64,000 bases of DNA from Palsa-147 sp963771905 (GTDB lineage: Bacteria; Acidobacteriota; Terriglobia; Acidiferrales; UBA7541): the NCBI GenBank assembly GCA_963771905.1, contig CAVYVI010000009.1, positions 682,001 to 746,000 of the forward strand, read 5' to 3'. Below, piece by piece: positions 36,367 through 44,400 of the stretch. How positions within the stretch are numbered: the first letter of the stretch is position 1; every line of letters starts with the position of its first letter. The notes below the pieces were generated by a model that worked only from the letters and a program-made list of their open reading frames with translations, did not search any database and was not told the origin of the DNA. Made by a program: the position numbers and the translations under genes.

Positions 36367-36747
36367 ATGCTTTGGTACTTGTTCTTAGCGTGTCTCGCGA
36401 TTCTTGTGTGCGTGGGGTTGCTCATTAAGAGGTTCAGGCGTTGGTTCCTAGTCTCGGGCTGCGCAGGAGTGCTGGTGGCGATTGCTCTCTACACCCTAGG
36501 GGCTTTCTCCTACACCAGATCCTTCGCAGTTCATGCCGCGTCAATCCTATGCCCAGAAATGATCCTCGGGCTCGGGCTGGCTGCCCCCCCCTCGCCTGGG
36601 GCCATATTATTACTGTTGGCGTGGGTGCTTGGAACGAACTTCGTCTTATACGGTGCTGCGGGGCTCCTCCTGGGCGGGGCGTGGATGTGGATTCGGCGCA
36701 GCCCCAAGAGGAACCAGAAGCCGGAAGAACAGGACGAGAGGGCTTAG
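36367..36747 (+). CDS. Membrane protein downstream of Rhs, candidate immunity
   Basis: 126 residues with about four hydrophobic helices (FLACLAILVCVGLLI; CAGVLVAIALYTLGAF; ILLLLAWVLGTNFVLY and neighbours) and a Lys/Glu-rich tail. It lies 46 bp after the Rhs stop, the place of an immunity gene. Its stop codon (TAG, 36745-36747) lies inside the left inverted repeat of the IS element that follows, so the C-terminus may have been shortened by the insertion. No family is recognised. Confidence 0.55.
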   Translation: MLWYLFLACLAILVCVGLLIKRFRRWFLVSGCAGVLVAIALYTLGAFSYTRSFAVHAASILCPEMILGLGLAAPPSPGAILLLLAWVLGTNFVLYGAAGLLLGGAWMWIRRSPKRNQKPEEQDERA

Positions 36748-38023
36748 CAGCTTGTTGAAAATTCAGGTTTCTTGTGCGGCGGACTCTACTTTTCACGTTC
36801 ATAGGTTCGACGCAGAAGCGATTTAGATCGCGTGCGATTCGATCAGTTGGCCTGTGTCGCCGTCGCTGGTCATGCTCGGGCCATTAGGTTTCGCAATCGG
36901 CAAAGGTTGTAGGCGGCTCCAGTAAAGGTGAACAGCCACCCCACTTTGTCCATCCCTCGTAACTTCACTTTCCTTAGCATTCCCACCATCTTCATCCATC
37001 CAAACGACTGCTCCACTTGTTTGCGCTTCCGCTGACTCATCTCATAGCCCGCCTGCCGCGTGGTTCGCTGATCGATCGCGCTCGAACGGTTGGTGTCGTT
37101 TTGAGCCACGTGTGGAGTGATATTCATCCCGCGCAGTTCCCGGACAAATTCCTGTGTGTCGTAGTTCTTGTCGCCGCCCAATGTCACGCGCTTTCCGCCG
37201 GGGATCGCTTCCGCCATCAGCATCGTCGCTTCTCGTTCCGCTCTGCCATTGGCCTAGGTCAGAAAAGTCTGCACCAACAACCCGTTACGATTCTCCATCA
37301 ATACATGTCCCAGGTAGCTCAGCTTGGCCTCGCTGCCTCGGGACTTCGTCCACAACCGGGCATCCGGATCCGTAGTCGATTCATGCGTCTGGTTCTTTCT
37401 CTTTTCCCCTTTAAAGTCGACCTCTCCTCCCGGTCCAGCGGGCTTCCCACTCCCATCCTTTGGTCGGAAACTCTTCTGGCTGGCCCAGGCCTCGATCAGC
37501 GTTCCGTCCACCGTGAAATGTTCATCGGACATAAACGGCCTGGCTCGTTCCAGCACCCGCTGGAAAAACGACTCGGCAATCTCTTCCTTCAGCAAGCGCT
37601 CCCGATTCTTGCTGTACACCGCGTGATTCCACACCACCTCGTCCATCTCCATCCCCACGAACCACCGGAACAGCAGGTTGTACTGTAGTTGCTCGATCAG
37701 CATTCGTTCGCTGCGAACCGAATAGAAGATCTGCAACAGCAGGGACCGCAACAGCCGCTCCGGCGCTATCGATGGCCGCCCCACGTCCGAGTACAACTTC
37801 GCAAACTGCGGGGACATTTCCTTCAGGATCTCATCGACCATCCTGCGGATCGGTCGCAACGGATGGTCCGTCGGCACTCGCTTCTCTGGAGAAACGTAGC
37901 TGAACATTCCTTCTTGCTGATTATCGTCGCCGCGCATTTACTCGCCTCCTTGGTCTTCCTACTTTCAGACGAGTTTTTTGAATTAAAGTTGCAGCGAAAC
38001 TGCATTTTTCAACAAACTGCTAA
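36745..38023. mobile_element. IS5/IS1182-like insertion sequence, inactive
   Basis: About 1.28 kb with imperfect terminal inverted repeats: left TTAGCAGCTTGTTGAAAA, right (complement) TTAGCAGTTTGTTGAAAA. It encloses one DDE transposase gene on the minus strand that carries a stop codon. A target duplication could not be assigned with confidence. It is inserted directly behind the candidate immunity gene of the Rhs locus. Confidence 0.8.
36870..37937 (-). pseudogene. DDE transposase with one nonsense codon
   Basis: A single frame of 356 codons, broken only by a TAG at 37254-37256. N-terminal part: FSYVSPEKRVPTDHPLRPIR, GRPSIAPERLLRSLLLQI, HFTVDGTLIEAWASQKSF (a catalytic Asp in VDGTLIEAW). C-terminal part after the stop: RVTLGGDKNYDTQEFV (second Asp) and RKRKQVEQSFGWMK (the Glu). 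All three catalytic acidic positions are therefore present, split by one point change. It should be non-functional unless read through. Confidence 0.88.
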
Positions 38024-38094
38024 TCGGGAGTTGGCTCCGCTTCAAAAAATCAATGGCTTGCAGACGGAGTGCTCTGCCGATCCGTCTACTTTCT

Positions 38095-38220
38095 CTATCG
38101 GAAAGCGAAAGTGACTTGAACCGGAATAATCACGGCTATGGGATTACCGTCGAAGCCGAGAGCAGGCTTGAAACGCCAAGCTTGCACTCCCCGAACTGTG
38201 ACGAAGCTTACTGCTTGCCG
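38095..38220 (-). pseudogene. Fragment of a TonB C-terminal domain gene
   Basis: The last 30 or so codons (VQAWRFKPALGFDGNPIAV, then VIIPVQVTFAFR and a TAG) are the typical end of a TonB_C domain. Upstream, the frame continues only as unrelated Arg/Ser-rich sequence antisense-frame to the gene at 38325. It is a relic next to the IS element. Confidence 0.55.
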
Positions 38221-38324
38221 CAAGAATCTGGATGGGTCCATTCCATCAGGTCGAAGGCTGGAAAGAAAACGCGGAGCGCGCGGAGTGTTGTCCGACTCGA
38301 CGCGCAAACTGCTACAGAAGTGCT

Positions 38325-38693
38325 TCATGCGACGCTGAGGGCAGCGCCACAGCTCGAACAAAACTTTGAGCCCGCTTGCGAATACTTCCCGCACGATGAG
38401 CAAAGCACGGGAGATGGCAGCGTCGGCCGATTGACGACCACCTGAGTGGATTGAGTTTCTTTCGTGACAGCCCAAACCAGCGCTACCACCCATCCTACCA
38501 AAGTCCATCCGAGTAGTAGGTTGAGTATGAATATTCCAGCGAAGTTTCGTTGATCCCTGCCGACGATTGAGGGAAGAAAATACAGCAGGATTCCGAGTCC
38601 CACTACGAGGATCAAAAATAGAAAGCCGGCCGCCGCGTCTCCGGATTGACCCGTCGCCTGGATGGACACGACGGACAGAAAAGCGATGCACAT
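38325..38693 (-). CDS. Superinfection-immunity-like membrane protein with zinc ribbon
   Basis: 122 residues. Two membrane segments surround the conserved block FLPSIVGRDQRNFAGIFI and NLLLGWTLVGWVVALVWAV, which is the signature of the T4 Imm-like superinfection immunity family. A C-terminal zinc ribbon follows (LCSSCGKYSQAGSKFCSSCG, two CxxC pairs). GAGGTGG precedes the ATG. In phage T4 the family blocks DNA entry of a second phage; bacterial copies are widespread and mostly untested, so a defence role is only possible. Confidence 0.8.
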   Translation of the reverse strand: MCIAFLSVVSIQATGQSGDAAAGFLFLILVVGLGILLYFLPSIVGRDQRNFAGIFILNLLLGWTLVGWVVALVWAVTKETQSTQVVVNRPTLPSPVLCSSCGKYSQAGSKFCSSCGAALSVA

Positions 38694-38910
38694 TGTCCCA
38701 CCTCGCGGGAGCCGTTCTCGCCTTGCCCCCGAAAGGCAGTATTAAATGGTTGAATCAACTACCTTGTCAAGGCTGGTCCCTGGTGTAGCATCAGCCGCAA
38801 TGGCGAACCTGTCGTGAGCCAGGGCTTGCCGTTCAGCCTGAGTCACGGGGCACCCGGAAACCACCCGCACGTACGACGCGCTAGCCCGGCTTGAAGTCGG
38901 CAGCAAGAGA

Positions 38911-39618
38911 TTAGTGAATGGTCGCACCGCCACAGCAACGCTTATATTTCTTCCCCGAACCGCACGGGCATGGATCGTTCCGCCGAATCTTAACGTTAGC
39001 TTGCCGTGGCTCAGATCTTCGAGTGCTCACATGGGACTGCCCGTGATGCCTAAAATACCGGTACGCTCCTAGCAGCCCCTCTGACATGGATGCGATGACC
39101 TTTTCACGTTGCTCCGGACCAATCGTCTTGGGACGCATAGCCGGATTTTCGTCGTGTTCGTGGTAGAGCATCAGCATCGGAATCATGCATCCGCCATGGT
39201 CGTCATCAGCCAGCAACTCGGCCCAACCTTGCTGGCGCAGGTGGGTCCCTCGGATGAAGGCGCGAGCCCAGTCATTGCCGCGCTCCACGCCGTTCTGATC
39301 CTCCAGAAGAACCGGCAAATACACTTTGCCCTCTAACAGCGTCCCGGCGATATTGTTCCAGTGGCGCATCAGGAGCCTCAAGATTTCGCTAGCTTCGGCA
39401 AGACTGCTGAACGCACGCGTCTCCGGCGTTTCGCTGCCAAACAGCTCCGGCATGTATTCGCTGGGCGCCACGATCTCAGGACCGGCAATCAGGGCAGAAA
39501 AAAACCCATCGACCTCCTCGATGTTCATAGCCTTGCCGCCTTTGTAGCTCCTGAGGAATTCATCGAGACAGTCCAATTCGGTTTCCGTCAGCGGGTCATT
39601 CTGGGCAAAGGCTCTCAT
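38911..39618 (-). CDS. UPF0149 (YecA/YgfB) protein with SEC-C motif
   Basis: 235 residues. The N-terminal part is a UPF0149-type helical domain (FLRSYKGGKAMNIEEVDGFF, SALIAGPEIVAPSEYM), and the C-terminus carries a zinc-binding SEC-C motif (RNDPCPCGSGKKYKRCCG). It is probably a small metal-binding protein that contacts ribosomes or nascent chains, as SEC-C proteins often do; the exact role is unknown. It is monocistronic and faces unit 3 of the recombinase family. Confidence 0.88.
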   Translation of the reverse strand: MRAFAQNDPLTETELDCLDEFLRSYKGGKAMNIEEVDGFFSALIAGPEIVAPSEYMPELFGSETPETRAFSSLAEASEILRLLMRHWNNIAGTLLEGKVYLPVLLEDQNGVERGNDWARAFIRGTHLRQQGWAELLADDDHGGCMIPMLMLYHEHDENPAMRPKTIGPEQREKVIASMSEGLLGAYRYFRHHGQSHVSTRRSEPRQANVKIRRNDPCPCGSGKKYKRCCGGATIH

Positions 39619-39794
39619 GGCATCCCCAACTGTTCCCGGCAGCGGCCTATGGTACCACCATCGATTTTGGGTGTTTCGGTTTCCGGCGATTCCTTCCTGT
39701 CAACGCCACCCGATGATCTCGTCCGAGGTCGGAGAGCAGCCTGGAAGACTACGTTGCGGGCCATCGGTATGAATGACAACGCCGAGCACCCCTA

Positions 39795-39823
39795 TTGACA
39801 TTTATATGCCTGCATGATACTTT
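39795..39823 (+). promoter_or_regulatory. Sigma-70-type promoter, unit 3 regulator
   Basis: TTGACA, 17 bp, TACTTT, with the regulator ATG at 39830 (another at 39824) within seven bases. As in units 1 and 2 this would yield a nearly leaderless transcript. Confidence 0.6.
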
Positions 39824-39829
39824 ATGTAT

Positions 39830-39973
39830 ATGAAGCGCACAGGCCTGTTCCTTAAGATAGACCAGGTCAAGAAGCTTCAGGCGCTGTCCGAAAAGACGGG
39901 CGCTCCGGTGGCGGAACTGATCCGCCGCGCGATTGACAAGTATCTTCAGGAGCGAGCGAAGGAATTAAAGTAA
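39830..39973 (+). CDS. Ribbon-helix-helix regulator of recombinase unit 3
   Basis: 47 residues, same length as the unit 2 regulator. LFLKIDQVKKLQALSEKTGA and PVAELIRRAIDKYLQERA form the strand-helix-helix fold. The ATG at 39830 is aligned with unit 2; an ATG two codons upstream is also in frame. It lies 67 bp before recombinase 3. It probably represses the unit promoter. Confidence 0.8.
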   Translation: MKRTGLFLKIDQVKKLQALSEKTGAPVAELIRRAIDKYLQERAKELK

Positions 39974-40040
39974 GCGGGGCGCTACGGTGTAACGAGCACC
40001 GCGACGCCCCTGACCAAACCGACCTAACAAGGAGGCCGAC

Positions 40041-40703
40041 ATGGCTTCGAGAATATTACGACAGGAATGCTCTGATCCCACCACAGTCCGGGCAGCGATT
40101 TACGCTCGCGTCTCCACTCTTAACGCTGGCCAGGACCCCTCGATGCAGACTCGGGAGCTGGAAGAGTACTGCAAGCGGCGAGGTTGGGAAATTCATGACC
40201 TCTACGTTGACAATGGTGTGTCGGGCAAGAAGGATTCTCGGCCGCAGCTCAATAGAATGATGCAGGACGCGCACGAGCGCCGTTTTGATGTCGTGGTCGT
40301 TTGGCGGTTCGACCGATTCGCTCGTTCCGTGTCGCATCTGCTCCGTGCCCTCGAAACCTTCAATTCGCTCGGGGTCCAATTCGTTTCGCTTTCAGAGCAG
40401 GTGGACACGAGCACGCCGATGGGGAAGATGGTATTTACCGTTCTAGGTGCTGTCGCCGAACTCGAACGCAACTTGATCGTAGAGAGAGTTCGTGCAGGTC
40501 TGCGTCATGCGCGAGCGAAGGGAAAGATACTTGGACGTCCGAAAAAATCTGTCGACCGGACTCAAATTGCAACATTGCGGGCTGCCGGAAATTCGTGGAG
40601 GACGATTTCTCGCGAATTGGGTGTATCTGTCGGAACCGTTTTCGCCGCTGCCCAAGGAAGCTCGCAAACCCGTGTAAGTACAACGGAGCTGAACACTCTT
40701 TGA
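40041..40703 (+). CDS. Small serine recombinase, unit 3
   Basis: 220 residues, nearly identical to units 1 and 2 through residue 207. Catalytic Ser25 in IYARVSTLNA. The usual stop after AAAQGS is changed (TAG to TCG), so translation runs 13 residues further through what is non-coding in the other units. The HTH is unaffected. The leader before the ATG (AAGGAGGCCGAC) differs slightly from the other two. Confidence 0.93.
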   Translation: MASRILRQECSDPTTVRAAIYARVSTLNAGQDPSMQTRELEEYCKRRGWEIHDLYVDNGVSGKKDSRPQLNRMMQDAHERRFDVVVVWRFDRFARSVSHLLRALETFNSLGVQFVSLSEQVDTSTPMGKMVFTVLGAVAELERNLIVERVRAGLRHARAKGKILGRPKKSVDRTQIATLRAAGNSWRTISRELGVSVGTVFAAAQGSSQTRVSTTELNTL

Positions 40704-40768
40704 TGTATTAGGGATCGCTACTGCATTTCTGTTCATACTGGTTTGGAATTTGGCAATGGAGAATGTAC

Positions 40769-41191
40769 ATGCAGCGAGAACGAAACAGTTCTGGCCGTCC
40801 CCACGAGGGTAAGGTTGTGTTTCTTGCCTGCGTTCCGCATCAGATCGATGCCTCTTTGGATGCCGAATGGGGACCGAGATTGGCGGGCTTCCCGGTAAAT
40901 ATCGCATACACGCGGGGTCTGAATCATGAAGCTCCATCAAAATCGCAATTGGAGCAGGTGCTCTATTGGTTCCACTCGGGAACGTACATCGAAGACTCAG
41001 AGCACAGGGAAATGTGCTATTTCACGAAACATCCGAACGGTTACCACGTTCGCGTCGTGTTTAACAAAAGTCGCAGCAACTGGCAAACGGAGAAGTTCAA
41101 AGGAGATGAATTGGTCTGCTCGGCTGCAGGCGCAACGTTCGATGGAGCGATGATGCAGACGACAATGGTTGGTGCTGAAGTTGGCGAGTGA
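40769..41191 (+). CDS. 140-residue accessory protein of recombinase unit 3
   Basis: 140 residues, exactly as long as the unit 1 homologue. The start at 40769 aligns with the unit 1 start; an ATG two codons earlier is also in frame. Conserved blocks: ACVPHQIDASLDAEWGPRLA, MCYFTKHPNGYHVRVVFN, TEKFKGDELVC and the final FDGAMMQTTMVGAEVGE. No domain is recognised. Its stop codon forms the junction with a Ser/Thr kinase fragment. Confidence 0.7.
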   Translation: MQRERNSSGRPHEGKVVFLACVPHQIDASLDAEWGPRLAGFPVNIAYTRGLNHEAPSKSQLEQVLYWFHSGTYIEDSEHREMCYFTKHPNGYHVRVVFNKSRSNWQTEKFKGDELVCSAAGATFDGAMMQTTMVGAEVGE

Positions 41192-41396
41192 ATCGAGCGG
41201 CGGAATGACGCAGACGAGCAGGCTCATCGGCGCGCCCAAATGCATGTCGCCCGAGCAGGCCAAGGGCGAAAAGGTGGACGCGCGTTCGGATTTGTTTTCG
41301 CTCGGAATCATCTTCTATGAACTGCTCACGGGGACTTCGCCGTACGCGGCGGATCGAAGAAAAAACAAGGTCTACTCTAGATTCACATGGAAGTAG
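41189..41396 (+). pseudogene. Ser/Thr kinase fragment at recombination junction
   Basis: About 68 codons beginning at the end of the accessory gene. They match the activation-loop and F-helix region of Hanks-type kinases (GGMTQTSRLIGAPKCMSPEQ, then VDARSDLFSLGIIFYELLTG). Compare GGMTQTGALLGTPEYMSPEQ in the kinase at 48354-51941. The N-lobe and catalytic loop are absent, and the fragment ends in a TAG after unrelated residues. Left by a recombination event that used a kinase gene as target. Confidence 0.75.
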
Positions 41397-41486
41397 GCTG
41401 CAGCGATCTGCCGTCCGGCTGATTGCCTGTCGTCCGGAACAGAGTTATCCCGAAAGAGACATATTGCATCAACAGGTAAAAATGTA

Positions 41487-44400
41487 ATGGTATTCTGTCC
41501 GCAGCCAATCATGAACGCTTTCGGCAGCTTGCGTTTAGAAAATCGGTCGTGGCTGATACTCATACTGTGCATTCTTGGCCTGTCTTTTCCTGCATTCTGT
41601 CAGCGCATGCCCGATACAGCTAGATACGTCCCCCCCGAACTGCAACCGGCCGACCCAGAAGTCAGAAATATGATCCAGTCCGCGCGCACGGATTACGAAG
41701 CCGGGAGGTATGAGATTGCATTCTCAGAGGAAAAGACTGCCTTGGCAATAGCGGAGAAGAAAAATCTTGTAGGTGACAAGGCACTGGCCGAGGAGGACGT
41801 AGCGAGTGGCTATTTTGCAGCCGGCAACTTGGAAGAGTCGATCAAGTCGTATCGCGCAAGCCTGCAGGATGCGATCGACTCTTCCAATTTAGTGCTTCAA
41901 GCAGATGTATTAGTGGCGCTCTCCACATCGCCTCAATTGCAGGGGAATATGCCCGGTGCTCTTGAGCTTCTGAATAGCGCATTGGACCGAGCCAATCAAA
42001 GCAAAAACGTTTTCATCAAATCGCGAGTACTTGGAGAACTTGGCAGGAACCAGGTTCTCTCAGGGAATTTAAATGAAGGGCGCCACTCCATCAGTCAAGC
42101 CTTGGAAATCGACAAGGCCAATGGATACGTGTATGAGGCTCTTCACACCGTCTACCTTGCATACGCGATCTTAGCTGCGACCCCGCCGACCGCTGACCCA
42201 AGTTTGGGGATTGCAAAGCTGGAAGAGGCGCGAGATTTAGCGATGCAGAAGAGCAGTTACATCGCGTTGATTCTGGCCGAGAGTTCTCTCGGGCAAATTC
42301 TGATTCGTAAGGGCGAAGTTTCCGAAGGCATTCGGACGCTCGAAGCCGCTCGCGACGGGAAAGTCTTTAAGGACGGTAAGGTCGTCGACATGCCAGTTGC
42401 GTTCCAAGTGACCATTTCAGAGCCGTATATGAAGGCGACATTGCTAGAGGGTCTGGCCCAGGGATACGGAATAGCTCAGGAAACCGACAAGGCGTTACAA
42501 GCGTGGACTGAGCTGTATTCGTACTCCGTGGCTTCAGGTATGAACGTAGCCGAGGGGGAGGCGGCACTTAGACTTGCAACTCTTTATAGAAGCAAGAGGG
42601 ACGAAACGAATGCGCTCAAATTCTATAGCATCGCCTCCGAAACTCTGAGAAAGCTTCAGGATTATATCCACCTCGCCCAAGCTCTCAACGGAGAAGCATC
42701 TTTTCTAATTCAACTTGGAAAAGCTGAGGAAGCGGTGCCACTCGAACATGAGATTGCGGAAATTGGTCGAAACATTCATAACCGACAAGCTCAATTCTTC
42801 GCAGAAGGGGCATTAGCTGAGATATACGACCCGGAGGGAAAACTTCAAGATGCGAAAGCAGCACTTCAACAGGCAGAGGATTTAATAAGCCCCGGCCCGA
42901 TGGACTCCGAAATCGACAACAAGTTTGTTATCGAAGACTATGCTCGCTCGGCCGTCATACTTAAAAAACTCAATGATCCGATAGGAGAGGTGATCGCGTT
43001 AGAAAAGGGCTTCGCTACCGCTGCCTTTATAAAAGATCAAAACGCGAGCGATACGTTTGCCACAAGCCTTCAGAAAGAGATAAATTCTCTTCACCTTGAG
43101 ACCCGAATCGCAGACTCATATAAGTCGGGGAAACTTCAAGACGCTCTTTTGTGTTCTGAGATTCTCCTAATTTACAACGGACCGCCGAAACCTCCGGGTA
43201 ATGAACAATATTGGAATCTCGTCCTCAGCCTCCCATTTCAGATAGCTGCTATGCCCGATGGCCCGTCCGCTTTGGCGAACGATCTCAACGCCCTCGGTCC
43301 TGATCTGGGCATCGGCAGATTTCCGATTCTAGATGCGCTGTCTCAGCACTATCTCTATTCGGAGAATAAGCCGGAATTGGCGCGGCGATACGCTGTGCAG
43401 GCTCTATCCGTGCTCGGAAGTTCATGGCCAGTGAACGGGATAAAGGTGCGGTCTGTCTGTACACTTGCCGTCGCCTACTCACACACTAGAGAGATCGAGC
43501 TCGCCCACGATGCTCTTGGGAAATGCCTGGAATACTCTAACGAGGTCAATGACTCGGAAGTTAAGGTCCTTGCGCATGGTGCGGACGTCTTTGTTCATCT
43601 GTCTTTGGGGGAGACTCAAGACGCCGAAGAATCCCTCGCATATCTTCGTGATCTTACTCCGGACGACCCCGCGCTCCATCAGCAACTCGCTGCATCATTG
43701 GTATCAGCGGGAGACACCGAGAAGGCCCTTTCAGAGTACGAACTCGTACTGCACATCTATGAAAAGAAAAACCTCCAAAGCGCTATTGCCAACACCTACC
43801 GGTTGATGGGAATTGCACTCGAATCGAGCGCTTCTGACCAAAAGTTGGCGATTCCAGATTTCGACAGGGCTTCACATATCTACGAAGGCCTCGGCGACAA
43901 AGCCGGGGAAGCATCTACACAATTGGCTGTTGGAGAAGATCTTGTCAAAGTGAAGGACAATCGCGATGCGGAAAATCACTTGCGGTCGGCTATTAAGCTT
44001 GCGCAGGAATCGGGGCGAAAAGATGTCGAAGCACTGGCCCTATCCAACCTAGGGAATATCTATTTCGCCCAAAATAGGTTTTCAGAAGCCGCCGAATTTC
44101 TCCAAAAGGACGTCGAGGCATGCGAACGGTCAGGAAACTCGGTCAGTGAAGTATTTGCCCTACTCGAACTCGGGCTTGATTATGAGCGACAGGTCAATCG
44201 CGACGAAGCTCTAGCAACATACTTGAAGGCCAAGTCCTTGGCAAGCAATACGGGCCTAGACTTCGTTGAGTCAAGTGTGCAAGTTCGCCTCGGCTGGTTC
44301 TATTTCACAATTGGCAGGTATGAGGAGTCCGTGGCGTCCTTTCGGGAGGCAACTCGAGTAGCAGAAAAGGCCGGTGATGTACCAAATCTTGCAAGTGCGT

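Noticed and set aside
38095..38691. 198-codon minus-strand open frame
   Set aside because: Most of it is a frame shadow of the superinfection-immunity-like gene; only its last 30 or so codons are real TonB_C relic.
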